From Alterisphingorhabdus sp051668705 (GTDB lineage: Bacteria; Pseudomonadota; Alphaproteobacteria; Sphingomonadales; Sphingomonadaceae), in contig NZ_CP196351.1 in the NCBI RefSeq assembly GCF_051668705.1, positions 496,001 to 560,000 on the forward strand: a stretch of 64,000 nucleotides of DNA, given 5' to 3'. Below, piece by piece: positions 52,619-62,051 of this stretch; position 1 is the first letter of the stretch; each line of letters opens with the position of its first letter. Both the position numbers and the translations under genes were made by a program. Below the pieces are notes generated by a model, which worked only from the letters and a program-made list of their open reading frames with translations, had not been told where the DNA came from and did not search any database.

Positions 52619-53440
52619 TCAGAAAATCGGATCGTTGGCGCCGTCGTCACTCTCTGTACCGGGGATTGGAGAGACAGCATCCTCAACAGGTGAATGGATG
52701 CCGCATTCGGTCTTGTCCCAGCCTTTCCAGCGGCCCGAACGTGGGTCTTCGCCGGGCGCAACTTTGCTGGTGCAAGGTGCACAGCCGATTGATGGATAGT
52801 CCTGCGCGACCAAGGGATGGCGCGGCAGATCATGGTCTGCAAGATAGGCTTCCAAATCCTCAGCAGTCCAATTGGCCAGCGGGTTGATTTTCAACCGGCC
52901 CTGCGCATCGCTATTGTCCATCTCAAAACGCGGTAAGCCGATGCGTGTGCTGGCCTGATGGCCTTTGCGGCCCGTTATGGAGGCATCATAGCCTGCCAGT
53001 GCTTTGGCAAGCGGAATGACCTTGCGGATTTCGCAGCAGCCATCAGGATCGTAAGACCAGCGAAGCCCACTCTCATCTTTTTGGTGCACAGTCTGTTCTT
53101 CAGGCGTTAAAATAATTACATTGGTCAGGCCAAGATGCGCCGACAATGTGTCACGATAAGCAATTGTCTCTGGAAAATGCTTGCCGGTATCGAGGAAAAG
53201 TACAGGCGTCGCTGGATCAATCTGTGCGATAAGATGCAGCAATACCGCAGATTCCGCACCGAAGGATGAGACAACCGCTAGCTCGCCCACCATGCTATCC
53301 TTGATAACGGAGCGTAGCATCTCTTGCGTTTCACTGCCGCGGAATAACCGGTTAAGGCGCACGGCGTCGCTTTCGCTAAAGCGCGGACCGACATCAATTT
53401 TGTCGATCATGCGGTTTCTTGATGAGGCAGGTTCAGCCAT
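52619..53440 (-). CDS. cysH: Assimilatory APS/PAPS reductase
   Basis: A 273-residue enzyme reducing activated sulfate to sulfite. The core reads VVSSFGAESAVLLHLIAQIDPATPVLFLDTGKHFPETIAYRD in segments, with ITGRKGHQASTR. The Cys pairs DGCCEIRKV and CAPCTSKVAPGEDPRSGRW bind a [4Fe-4S] cluster, pointing to APS rather than PAPS as substrate. KTECGIH near the C-terminus carries the catalytic Cys. The ATG at 53440 overlaps the end of the DUF934 gene by 8 bp; longer upstream frames are overlap artefacts. Last gene of the sulfur operon. Confidence 0.94.
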   Translation of the reverse strand: MAEPASSRNRMIDKIDVGPRFSESDAVRLNRLFRGSETQEMLRSVIKDSMVGELAVVSSFGAESAVLLHLIAQIDPATPVLFLDTGKHFPETIAYRDTLSAHLGLTNVIILTPEEQTVHQKDESGLRWSYDPDGCCEIRKVIPLAKALAGYDASITGRKGHQASTRIGLPRFEMDNSDAQGRLKINPLANWTAEDLEAYLADHDLPRHPLVAQDYPSIGCAPCTSKVAPGEDPRSGRWKGWDKTECGIHSPVEDAVSPIPGTESDDGANDPIF

Positions 53441-53861
53441 GCCGTTTTGCCCAGATTGGCGTGCGTGCATCAACAGTCTTTTGGTAAACATCATCCCAAG
53501 TGGCAAAGGCCGTCTTGGCGGCGTTTTCGTCCAAGGGTGTGCTAGGGGCAAAGCTGTCAAAGCCGCAGCGCCGCATATTGTTCAGCTGGTCGATAAGAAC
53601 ATCACCGCTGGCGCGCAATTCGCCTTCATAACCGGCTTCTCTCAAGATGCGCGCTGATGAATAGCCGCGTCCGTCCCCGAAAGCGGGGAAGCTGATATCT
53701 ATCATCGCCAATTGGCCCAAATGAGGCAAAAGACTGCGAGCATCATCGCCCGGTTCGATGCGTACAGCGATGGCATTGCTGGCCTCACCAAAATCGGCAA
53801 AGGCAATCGGAGCGTCGCTGCAAGGTGTGTCTTCACGCAGGTAAAATTGGGGATTAGCCAT
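53433..53861 (-). CDS. DUF934 protein of the sulfite reductase operon
   Basis: A 142-residue protein beginning MANPQFYLREDTPCSD, with LGQLAMIDISFPAFGDGRGYSSARILREAGYEGELRASGDVLIDQLNNMRRCGFDSF (key: FPxFxDGRGYSxARxLR and MxRCGFDSF), the DUF934 signature. DUF934 genes regularly sit beside sulfite reductase genes; the function is unknown, perhaps an electron-transfer or assembly role. The ATG at 53861 overlaps the cysI-like stop by 8 bp, and its own end overlaps cysH by 8 bp. The tight overlaps indicate translational coupling. Confidence 0.93.
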   Translation of the reverse strand: MANPQFYLREDTPCSDAPIAFADFGEASNAIAVRIEPGDDARSLLPHLGQLAMIDISFPAFGDGRGYSSARILREAGYEGELRASGDVLIDQLNNMRRCGFDSFAPSTPLDENAAKTAFATWDDVYQKTVDARTPIWAKRHG

Positions 53862-55488
53862 AAAGCGCCTCCTTAAATGGGGCCATGCCGATGCGGCGAT
53901 AGGTATCAATGAAGCGTTCGCCGTCTTCACGGGTTTCCAGATAGAGATTGGTGACTGTTTCAACAGCATCGACAATGCCGTCCTCGTCAAATCCCGGGCC
54001 AGTGATTTTGGCAAGGCTGGTATCCTCTGCGCCAGAACCGCCGAGCGAAAGCTGGTAATTCTCAAAGCCTTTCTTATCGACGCCCAATATGCCGATATGT
54101 CCAGCATGATGGTGGCCACAGGCGTTGATGCAGCCAGAAATTTTCAGCTTTAATTCGCCTAGATCCTGCTGCCTTTTAACATCGGCAAAGCGCTCAGAAA
54201 TTTTCTGCGCCAGCGGGATGGAACGGGCATTGGCAAGGCTGCAATAATCAAGGCCCGGGCAAGCGATCATATCGCTGACCAGATCGAGATTGGCAGGAGC
54301 CAGACCAGCAGCATCAAGCTGTTGCCACAAGGCATAAAGGTCCGCCTTTTTGACATGCGGCAACACAATATTCTGTGAGTGTGTAACACGCAGCTCATCA
54401 AAGCTATATTGCTCCGCCAGATCGGCCATCAGGTCAATTTGGTCAGAACTTGCGTCCCCTGGAATACCGCCGGTCGGCTTCAGGCTGATTGTTGCAATGG
54501 CATAGCCAGATTGTTTGTGCGCATGGGTGTTTTGCTCCACCCAGATGCGAAAGTCAGGGTCTGACATATCCAGATCATCGGGAGCATTTTGATCGAAATC
54601 AGGATCGGCAAAATAGGTACCAATCCGCTCCAGTTCAGCCACGGGCGGATTAAGGCCCAATGTCTTCATATGGGCGAATTCTTCTTCGACCTGACGGGTA
54701 TATTCGTCCTTGCCCAGTTCATGCACGAGGATTTTGATACGCGCCTTATATTTGTTATCGCGGCGGCCATAGCGGTTATACACGCGCAAACAGGCCTCTG
54801 CATAATGGATCAGTTCATCGGCAGGGACAAAGTCGCGAATCTCTGGCGCGATCATCGGCGTGCGGCCCATGCCGCCGCCCACATAGAATTTGGCGCCCAG
54901 TTCGCCAGCATCATTATGCACCAGCTGGATGCCGATATCATGCAGGCGCATCGCGGCACGATCTTCTTCAGAGGCTATTACAGCGATTTTGAATTTGCGC
55001 GGCAAATAGCTGAATTCCGGGTGGAAACTCGACCATTGGCGCAGCAATTCAGCCCAAGGGCGCGGATCGGCAATTTCATCGGCTGCGGCACCGGCAAACT
55101 GATCCGATGAGATGTTGCGGATACAATTGCCGCTAGTTTGGATTGCGTGCATTTCAACAGTGGCCAGATCGGCCAGAATGTCAGGCGCATCCTCCAGCTT
55201 GATCCAGTTATATTGAATATTCTGGCGCGTCGTGAAATGGCCATAATCACGGTCATATTTGCGGCCAATATGGCCGAGCATGCGCATCTGCTTTGCGCTT
55301 AATGTGCCATAAGGGATAGCAACACGCAGCATATAAGCATGAAGTTGCAGATACAGGCCGTTCATTAGCCGTAATGGCTTGAACTGGTCTTCGCTTAGCT
55401 CGCCTTTCAGACGCCGCTCACATTGGTCGCGAAATTCAGCGACGCGTGCATCGACCATTGCCTGGTCATATTGGTCATATTGATACAT
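53854..55488 (-). CDS. cysI: Nitrite/sulfite reductase, hemoprotein subunit
   Basis: A 544-residue siroheme enzyme that should reduce sulfite to sulfide here, judged by the cysH neighbour. The two ferredoxin-like halves are visible: FTTRQNIQYNWIKLEDAPDIL in the first and LRVTHSQNIVLPHV in the second. The [4Fe-4S]-siroheme ligands are C-x5-C in ACPGLDYCSLA and C-x3-C in GCINACGHHH. It lies 7 bp after DUF2849 and overlaps DUF934. No CysJ flavoprotein is nearby, so reduced ferredoxin is the likely donor. Confidence 0.94.
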   Translation of the reverse strand: MYQYDQYDQAMVDARVAEFRDQCERRLKGELSEDQFKPLRLMNGLYLQLHAYMLRVAIPYGTLSAKQMRMLGHIGRKYDRDYGHFTTRQNIQYNWIKLEDAPDILADLATVEMHAIQTSGNCIRNISSDQFAGAAADEIADPRPWAELLRQWSSFHPEFSYLPRKFKIAVIASEEDRAAMRLHDIGIQLVHNDAGELGAKFYVGGGMGRTPMIAPEIRDFVPADELIHYAEACLRVYNRYGRRDNKYKARIKILVHELGKDEYTRQVEEEFAHMKTLGLNPPVAELERIGTYFADPDFDQNAPDDLDMSDPDFRIWVEQNTHAHKQSGYAIATISLKPTGGIPGDASSDQIDLMADLAEQYSFDELRVTHSQNIVLPHVKKADLYALWQQLDAAGLAPANLDLVSDMIACPGLDYCSLANARSIPLAQKISERFADVKRQQDLGELKLKISGCINACGHHHAGHIGILGVDKKGFENYQLSLGGSGAEDTSLAKITGPGFDEDGIVDAVETVTNLYLETREDGERFIDTYRRIGMAPFKEALYG

Positions 55489-55495
55489 CGGAATG

Positions 55496-55786
55496 TTACC
55501 CTTTCACGATGGGAATATTGGTGTTGATGGCCAGATCGGCACGAACTGTCGGGCCAAAGGCGCGGACGCGGTCTTTAATGTGCAGCGGCATGGGGCCTTG
55601 ATCGCTTTGCTCACATGGCACGATATAGGGCACGTTGACGCGCATTGCCGCCTCTTCGCGCACTGCGACGGCCTCTGCTTCGTCACCAGCGTCCATGGCA
55701 TCACCCAAATGACGGGACCATGTTTCGCCGCCGGACCACCAGATGACATCACCGGTTTTGAGGTCATTTCCGGTTACAATTTTCAT
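55496..55786 (-). CDS. DUF2849 protein of the sulfur operon
   Basis: A 96-residue protein beginning MKIVTGNDLKTGDVIWWSGGETW, with HLGDAMDAGDEAEAVA and ending IRADLAINTNIPIVKG-like text (RADLAINTNIP). This matches DUF2849, found next to alphaproteobacterial sulfite reductase genes. Function unknown. Its ATG overlaps the stop of the SUMT gene (ATGA), and the sulfite reductase gene starts 7 bp downstream. Confidence 0.92.
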   Translation of the reverse strand: MKIVTGNDLKTGDVIWWSGGETWSRHLGDAMDAGDEAEAVAVREEAAMRVNVPYIVPCEQSDQGPMPLHIKDRVRAFGPTVRADLAINTNIPIVKG

Positions 55787-56622
55787 GCCATTGCTTCCTT
55801 AATCATTGCAGGGATTGTGTGTTTAATCTGTTCAAGCCCGTCTTGTGCATCGGCGCGCAGCACAACATCGCCAATCACCAGCAGTGCTGGGCTTTTGATC
55901 GCATTGCGTTGGATCATATCAGGTAGATCCGTCAGCAGGGTGCGCAATGCGCGGGCATCGCTGCGGGTTGCATTTTCCAATACTGCCACTGGCATATCCG
56001 GCGTGACACCATCATCTATCAGCTTTTCAACGATCGCCTCGGCAGTATGGACACCCATATAGATAACTAATGTGCGACCTTTGCCGGCCAATCCAGCCCA
56101 TTTCTGTTCGGACAGACCTTTGCATTGGCCTGCAACAAATGTGACAGCGCTGCTGTCTTCGCGGTGGGTAAGCGGCAATAAGGCTTGTGCCGCGCCACCA
56201 TTGGCTGCGCTGATGCCGGGAATGACTGAAACAGGTACACCTGCAGCGCGGCAATCATCCACCTCTTCACCGCCACGGCCAAAGATGAACGGGTCGCCGC
56301 CTTTAAGGCGCACAACATCATGCCCTTTACGAGCTTCTGCGACCAGCAATGCATTAATGCCCTGTTGCGGCACGGTATGGCGGGCGCGCTTTTTGGCGAC
56401 CGAGATCATACGGCAATGTTCAGGGGCAAGCGCCAAAATAGCATTATCAACCAAGCCGTCATGCACGATTATCTGCGCTGTACTGATTAGGCGCGCGGCC
56501 TTGACGGTCAGCAGATCGGGGTCGCCCGGTCCTGCACCGACCAGATAGACATGCCCTATATGGGGCTGAGCACCGGTATTATCGCCGGTTGGGGATTGCT
56601 GGTTGTGCGTAGCATTGCGCAT
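55783..56622 (-). CDS. cobA: Uroporphyrinogen-III C-methyltransferase (SUMT)
   Basis: A 279-residue enzyme making precorrin-2 for siroheme, the cofactor of the adjacent sulfite reductase. Landmarks are HVYLVGAGPGDPDLLTVKAARLI, VVRLKGGDPFIFGRGGEEV, VIPGISAANGGAAQALLPLTHR and VIYMGVH. It is a stand-alone methyltransferase, without the CysG dehydrogenase domain. Start at the ATG at 56622, eight bases after AAGG; ATGs at 56628 and 56673 are alternatives. First gene of the five-gene operon ending with cysH. Confidence 0.94.
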   Translation of the reverse strand: MRNATHNQQSPTGDNTGAQPHIGHVYLVGAGPGDPDLLTVKAARLISTAQIIVHDGLVDNAILALAPEHCRMISVAKKRARHTVPQQGINALLVAEARKGHDVVRLKGGDPFIFGRGGEEVDDCRAAGVPVSVIPGISAANGGAAQALLPLTHREDSSAVTFVAGQCKGLSEQKWAGLAGKGRTLVIYMGVHTAEAIVEKLIDDGVTPDMPVAVLENATRSDARALRTLLTDLPDMIQRNAIKSPALLVIGDVVLRADAQDGLEQIKHTIPAMIKEAMA

Positions 56623-56777
56623 GGCCATTACCTTTTGACTGGTCCGCACGATACATTGTGCGATGACACCCATGTGGATGCCATGTGTCGATCAATCAAA
56701 ATATAATCTTTTGCCGGTCATGAAGAATAACTTCATTGCTGACTATGGGGCAGCTTTAGATCAGCTTTAGCAGCGTA

Positions 56778-58202
56778 TTATTCAAAGTGTGTCTGCGGTG
56801 CGGATAAGCCTATGCCGATTGTCGCGCGCGGCTGGTCCACTTCCACAGATGCCACCGGATAAGCACAATAATCAGCGGCATAATATGCGCTTGGCCGATG
56901 ATTACCTGACAGACCAATACCGCCAAAAGGCGCACCAGAGGATGCGCCATTGGTAGGCCGGTTCCAATTAACAATGCCAGCACGGCTGTTGGCCCAGAAC
57001 TGATTATAAAGCTCCGGGCTGCCGCCAATCAAGGAAGCGGAGAGGCCAAATCGCGTGTTATTCGCTTCAATTATGGCTTCTTCAAAGCCGCTGACTTTGA
57101 TCACCTGTAGTAACGGGCCAAACAGCTCAATATCCGGACGCTCTTTCATAGCGGTGACATCGATAATGGCTGGCGTGACAAAGGGCAGGTCGCCTTTCGG
57201 GCGTGCCATATGTTTAATGGCTTTGCCGCCACGATTGAGCAGCGCTAGAAAACTCTCGGTCAGGCCATCAGCGACATCGCCATCGATTACTGGTCCCATA
57301 AAGGGTTGCGGATCAGCGAATGGTTCATCGATAATCAAACGATCGGTTGTCTTTTTCAGTTCAGAGATCAATTCGTCATACATGGAGTCTTTGACGATCA
57401 AACGCCGCGCTGCGGAGCATCTCTGGCCAGCAGTTGTAAATGCCGACTGAATGATGATCGATACCGCATCGGGAATTTTGGGAGTGTCCCAGATCACTAG
57501 CGGATTGTTGCCGCCCATTTCCAGCGCGACAATTTTCTGTGGTTGTGAGACCAGAACCTTGTTTATCGCAAGGCCGGTATGGGCAGAACCGGTAAATAAA
57601 ACCCCGTCGACATCTTTATGTGCGACAAGGCCCTTGCCTTCATTCGGGCCACCAATGACCAGCCGAACAGCATCCGCTGGAATTCCGGCAGCGGCATATA
57701 ATTCTGCCAGCATAGCGCCGGTTGCAGGTGTTTTCTCTGATGGTTTGAATACCACAGTGTTGCCCGCCAACAGGGCCGGAACAATATGCCCATTGGGCAA
57801 GTGGGCTGGGAAGTTATACGGGCCCAGAACTGCCATTACCCCATGCGGTTTGTGCCGCAATGCCATCTTGCCAGATAATGCATTGTCCAAACTGCGTTGC
57901 GGCGTGCGTTCGCTATAGGCTTTTATCGAAATATCGACTTTGTTGATGACAGCTTCGACTTCTGTCCGCGATTCCCATAGCGGTTTGCCGGTTTCACTAG
58001 AGATACATTTGGCCAGTTCTTCAGACTTTGCCCGCACTTCATTAGCAAAACGGCGCAGCGCTTCTGATCGTTTGGCAAGAGGTTGGCTCGCCCATTGTGG
58101 CCAAGCAGCACGCGCTGCGGCGACATCTTCGTCGACATCACTAATGTCACGACGCCAATATTCCTTGCCGGTTGCCGGTTCGTAGGAAATAATTTCGCTC
58201 AC
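56778..58202 (-). CDS. astD: Succinylglutamate-semialdehyde dehydrogenase
   Basis: A 474-residue aldehyde dehydrogenase of the arginine succinyltransferase pathway. The catalytic Glu lies in VALEMGGNNPLVIWD and the Cys in TTAGQRCSAARRLIV. VLGPYNFPAHLPNGHIVPALLAGNTVVFKPSEKTP (in segments) binds NAD. NWNRPTNGASSGAPFGGIGLSGNHRPSAYYAADYCAYPVAS at the end is typical of AstD. The other ast genes are not in the window. Start ATG at 58202. Confidence 0.93.
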   Translation of the reverse strand: MSEIISYEPATGKEYWRRDISDVDEDVAAARAAWPQWASQPLAKRSEALRRFANEVRAKSEELAKCISSETGKPLWESRTEVEAVINKVDISIKAYSERTPQRSLDNALSGKMALRHKPHGVMAVLGPYNFPAHLPNGHIVPALLAGNTVVFKPSEKTPATGAMLAELYAAAGIPADAVRLVIGGPNEGKGLVAHKDVDGVLFTGSAHTGLAINKVLVSQPQKIVALEMGGNNPLVIWDTPKIPDAVSIIIQSAFTTAGQRCSAARRLIVKDSMYDELISELKKTTDRLIIDEPFADPQPFMGPVIDGDVADGLTESFLALLNRGGKAIKHMARPKGDLPFVTPAIIDVTAMKERPDIELFGPLLQVIKVSGFEEAIIEANNTRFGLSASLIGGSPELYNQFWANSRAGIVNWNRPTNGASSGAPFGGIGLSGNHRPSAYYAADYCAYPVASVEVDQPRATIGIGLSAPQTHFE

Positions 58203-58328
58203 GGATATTCTTTGTCGACCTCTCTGTGCTTAACGCAGATGGTTAAGCTGAATTCTTCTACAATCAAAGGCTTTATTGCTTTACCATTAGAATCTCAACC
58301 TTATCTCACATCTATAATCTAAAAGGGG

Positions 58329-59780
58329 TTACTTTTTTACAAACCGCCCATAGGCGATTCCCATGGCGCGCAGAGCCGATATTTTGCTGTTTAGCGCAGT
58401 CCAATTATCCTGCTCGGCGATGTCGGACCATATTGCCTCAACTTCTTCAATGGCCATGGATTGTGGTTCGGAGTTCTGCCAATAATCATGCTTATCATCA
58501 CCAGCACTTTTATATTCGCGCAGCTTGCTAAGGAAGTCATTCAGCAGTTTTTCCTCATCGGCTTTTAATTGCGGGATACCTTTTGGTGTGCTGGACTGCG
58601 TATCAGACCTGCCCCAGAACCGCGCAAAGAAAAAGAATGCATCAATGGTCATGGTTTCGGTGAGCAGAAATTGCTCTGCCGCCTGCACCAATAGGGCGTC
58701 CTTCTCCAGCCCCTGCGGCACGATGTTTAAACGCCAACAAAATTGCTTGGTCAGGGCTATTTGATAGCGAGGGCCGAAGTCATTTAACGCGTCAATGAGC
58801 GGTTCGGCCGGGCATATCATGCGTAAAGCTGTGCCCAATTGCCCTAAGTTCCAGTGAAAAGCTTCTGGTTGTCGAGCAAAACAATAAAGGCTTTGCTGGT
58901 CAAAATAGGCGGCGGTAAATCCGGGCTGCCAATATTGCGCAAAACGCCAGGGGCCATAGTCAAAGCTCTCGCCAGAAATATTCATATTATCGGTATTCAA
59001 AACACCATGAACAAAACCGGCAACCATATAGCTGCCGACCAGTTCAGCCATGCGTTGTGTAACGCCATTGAACAGTGCGCCAGCACATTCGGCGTCGCTT
59101 TTTTGGCCAATATCTGTCGCTAGCTCAGGATAATAATGTTGAAGGCAATAGCGAGCCAGTGCTGCCATTCCTGCTTCGTCTTGCAGATAGGCCAAGCGTT
59201 GAAATGTGCCAAAGCGGACATGACCATGACTAAGCCGCACCATCACCGCTGAACGGGTGGGGGAGGGTTCATCATTGCGCCATAATTCTTCGTGCGTTTC
59301 CACAATGGAGAGGGTGCGACTGGTGTTAATGCCCAGAGCTTCCAGCATTTCTGTCGCCAGATATTCGCGCACCGCCCCTTTTAACGTCAGGCGTCCATCA
59401 CCGCTGCGGCTCCATGGCGTTGTGCCCGACCCCTTGGTGCCAAGATCCATTAACCGGTCATCTTGGTCCAACATCTGCGCAAACAAAAAACCGCGTCCAT
59501 CGCCAATCTCAGGATTATAGACGCGGAATTGATGACCGTGATAGCGCATCGCCAAAGGTGTTTCTAAACTGTCGGGTAAAGCCGCGAACCGGCCAAAGTG
59601 GTGCAGCCATTGTTCGTTACTTAAATGATCGAGGCCAATTTGCGCTGCTGCACGGTCATTACGCGTACGCAGGGTCAGTTTGGGGAAGTCGGCAGGGGCT
59701 ACTGGATCAGCCAGTAATTCCTGCAATGCAGTAAAAGTTTTCGTGCCGCGATACGCAGCGCCTTGCGATTGGCTATCCAT
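58329..59780 (-). CDS. selO: Protein adenylyltransferase SelO (UPF0061/YdiU)
   Basis: A 483-residue pseudokinase-fold enzyme that transfers AMP to proteins. Family text includes MRYHGHQFRVYNPEIGDGRGFLFAQM, DLGTKGSGTTPWSRSGDGRLTLKGAVREYLATEMLEALGI (in segments), VMVRLSHGHVRFGTFQ, and NTDNMNISGESFDYGPWRF, which carries the metal-binding residues. Start at the ATG at 59780, which gives a full-length family N-terminus; an ATG at 59864 would overlap the divergent hydrolase gene. The neighbours are unrelated. Confidence 0.93.
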   Translation of the reverse strand: MDSQSQGAAYRGTKTFTALQELLADPVAPADFPKLTLRTRNDRAAAQIGLDHLSNEQWLHHFGRFAALPDSLETPLAMRYHGHQFRVYNPEIGDGRGFLFAQMLDQDDRLMDLGTKGSGTTPWSRSGDGRLTLKGAVREYLATEMLEALGINTSRTLSIVETHEELWRNDEPSPTRSAVMVRLSHGHVRFGTFQRLAYLQDEAGMAALARYCLQHYYPELATDIGQKSDAECAGALFNGVTQRMAELVGSYMVAGFVHGVLNTDNMNISGESFDYGPWRFAQYWQPGFTAAYFDQQSLYCFARQPEAFHWNLGQLGTALRMICPAEPLIDALNDFGPRYQIALTKQFCWRLNIVPQGLEKDALLVQAAEQFLLTETMTIDAFFFFARFWGRSDTQSSTPKGIPQLKADEEKLLNDFLSKLREYKSAGDDKHDYWQNSEPQSMAIEEVEAIWSDIAEQDNWTALNSKISALRAMGIAYGRFVKK

Positions 59781-59821
59781 ATGGGCATTAGTGGGGTTAC
59801 AAAAGGGGCAGTGCAAGTAAG

Positions 59822-60712
59822 ATGGGCCGGATATCAGCATATAAAAATGGCTATTGGTGGTCAAATGACGGCCTGCGTCTGCACTTTAGGGATTATCCTG
59901 CGCAGAATCAGGATGCGGCATCCGGCCGACCGCCGATTGTCTGTCTGCCCGGCCTGACCCGCAATGCCCGCGATTTTGAGGATTTGGCCGATCATCTTTC
60001 CGAAAATTGGCGCGTCATTTGCGTTGACCTTCGCGGCCGCGGTGAAAGCGCTTATGCCAAAGACCCGCTAAGCTATGTGCCGCTAACTTATGTGCAGGAT
60101 GTAGAAGCATTATTGGCGCAAGAGGGTGTTGACGAATTTGTTGCCTTTGGCACGTCTCTGGGCGGTATTATCTCTATGCTGCTGGCATCAACCCGGCCCG
60201 GCCGGATAAAAGGTCTTTTACTAAATGATATTGGGCCAGAAATTAACCCGCAAGGTTTGGAGCGTATTCGCGGCTATGTCGGCCAAGGACGCAGCTTTGC
60301 TACATGGATGCATTCAGCCCGATGGCTGAACGAGGATTTCGCAGAGATTTATCCTGGCTTCACTGTGCATGATTGGTTGACGCTGGCAAAACGCATGATG
60401 AAAGTAACCGGCAGTGGGCGTATCGTGTTGGACTATGATATGCGTATTGCCGAGCCATTTGCGATGCCAGGCGGTGAAGCAGGTGTGGATTTATGGCCTG
60501 CCTTTGATGCGCTGACTGACATTCCTATGCTGTTAGTGCGTGGCCAGAAGAGCGATCTCCTGACCAACGAGACCGTGGCTCTTATGCAAGAAAAGCAGGC
60601 CCAGTTGGATGTGCTGGACATTCCGAACATTGGCCATGCACCAACACTTGATGAGCCGCAAAGCCGCGCCTCTATTGCCGCATTGTTGGCGCGTATTGAG
60701 GTAAATTCATGA
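59822..60712 (+). CDS. Alpha/beta-fold hydrolase
   Basis: A 296-residue hydrolase. VCLPGLTRNARDFEDLADHL forms the oxyanion region, VICVDLRGRGES is strand beta-4, GTSLGG is the nucleophile elbow (Ser), and NIGHAPTLDEP holds the catalytic His. Substrate unknown. The last codons overlap the glycosyltransferase start by 4 bp (ATGA), so they are translated together. It is divergent from selO with a 41-bp gap. Confidence 0.87.
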   Translation: MGRISAYKNGYWWSNDGLRLHFRDYPAQNQDAASGRPPIVCLPGLTRNARDFEDLADHLSENWRVICVDLRGRGESAYAKDPLSYVPLTYVQDVEALLAQEGVDEFVAFGTSLGGIISMLLASTRPGRIKGLLLNDIGPEINPQGLERIRGYVGQGRSFATWMHSARWLNEDFAEIYPGFTVHDWLTLAKRMMKVTGSGRIVLDYDMRIAEPFAMPGGEAGVDLWPAFDALTDIPMLLVRGQKSDLLTNETVALMQEKQAQLDVLDIPNIGHAPTLDEPQSRASIAALLARIEVNS

Positions 60713-61848
60713 CGAAGACCGTCCGTATATTGCACCTGCATTCGACTTTTGACCATGGCGGTAAAGAGGCGCGCTGCGTACAGCTTATCAATGCCATGGG
60801 GCCAAGGGTTCACCATGATATTGTCAGCGCCATCCCAGGAGCCTTGGGTGCGCGCAAAGCAATCAGCCCGCGTTCAAAAGTGCGCTTTCCTGAAAAATTT
60901 CCCTCCTTGGAAGGCAAACCGGCAATCACTCGTTATCGCTATTTGGCGATAGCCATGAAGGCATATGATCTGATCCTGACTTATAATTGGGGTTCAATGG
61001 ATGCGGTTATGGCGCACACGATTTTTGGCCGTTATGAAAAACTGGCGCCGCTTATTCATCATGAAGATGGTTTTAATAGCGATGAGCAGCACCGTTTGAA
61101 ACGTCGCCGCAATTGGTTCCGTACAGTGGCTCTTTCGCGAAGCGCCGCGTTGGTGGTGCCGTCAAAGCGGTTGGAGCATATTGCGCACACTGCATGGCAT
61201 CAGCCGAAATCACGGGTGCAGCTTATACCCAATGGCATCGCATTGCAGGATTATAGCAAGAAGCCGCAAAAAGGCGCGATCCCCGGTTTTAAGCCGCGGG
61301 CTGATGAAGTGGTTATCGGCACTGTCGCCGGTCTGCGTTCCATCAAAAATATTCCGCGGCTGGTTGAGCTGGTAGCCAAAAGTGCGAGCAAAATACGTCT
61401 GGTCATTGTAGGGGAAGGCCCTGAAAAAGAGACCATTGCCGCTCGCGCACAAGAATTGGGCATCGCCGACAGCGTGCTGATGCCGGGCTTTTTGCCCAAT
61501 CCAGCCAGATATGTTGGGCTGTTCGATATATTTGCCTTGACCTCTGACAGCGAGCAATTCCCTATTTCCCTTATGGAAGCAATGGCGGCTGGCTTGCCGG
61601 TTATTGCCACTGATGTGGGCGATGTCGCGCATATGATCAGCAGCGCCAATGGCCCCTATATTGCGCGGCCTGATGATATGGCAGGCTTGCAATCGGCGCT
61701 CGATACCTTGGTCGCAGACACGCAATTGCGCGACAAGCTGGGTGCGGCCAATTTGCAAAAAGCCAAGGATGATTTTGATGAGCAAGATATGATTGCACGA
61801 TATGCCAAGCTTTATAGCGGCATTTCAGGCAAGCCCTTGCTTGATTAG
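60709..61848 (+). CDS. Glycosyltransferase family 4
   Basis: A 379-residue GT-B enzyme. The N-terminal part begins VRILHLHSTFDHGGKEARCVQLINAMG. The donor-binding half has IGTVAGLRSIKNIPRLVELVAKS, LVIVGEGPEKETIAARAQELGI, VLMPGF and the E-x7-E motif in SDSEQFPISLMEAMAAGLPVIATDVGDVAHMI (in segments). The acceptor could be a surface glycan or a lipid; not decidable here. Overlaps the hydrolase gene by 4 bp. Confidence 0.9.
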   Translation: MTKTVRILHLHSTFDHGGKEARCVQLINAMGPRVHHDIVSAIPGALGARKAISPRSKVRFPEKFPSLEGKPAITRYRYLAIAMKAYDLILTYNWGSMDAVMAHTIFGRYEKLAPLIHHEDGFNSDEQHRLKRRRNWFRTVALSRSAALVVPSKRLEHIAHTAWHQPKSRVQLIPNGIALQDYSKKPQKGAIPGFKPRADEVVIGTVAGLRSIKNIPRLVELVAKSASKIRLVIVGEGPEKETIAARAQELGIADSVLMPGFLPNPARYVGLFDIFALTSDSEQFPISLMEAMAAGLPVIATDVGDVAHMISSANGPYIARPDDMAGLQSALDTLVADTQLRDKLGAANLQKAKDDFDEQDMIARYAKLYSGISGKPLLD

Positions 61849-62051
61849 ACAATTTCGCTTTTGTAACCATCCACAGAATTTTCCAAAAGCGTTGCGGCTT
61901 CATTGACCGTTCAGCGGCGTCTGGACACTATCAACCAAAGAGAATGCAGCAGAATCGATTTTGGCGAAAATAGCGATGGAAAGCATCGGGTTTCGCAGCT
62001 AAAGAGCGCAATTAAGCGATTTGCTGACAGATTAAAGAAGAGGATTTTCAG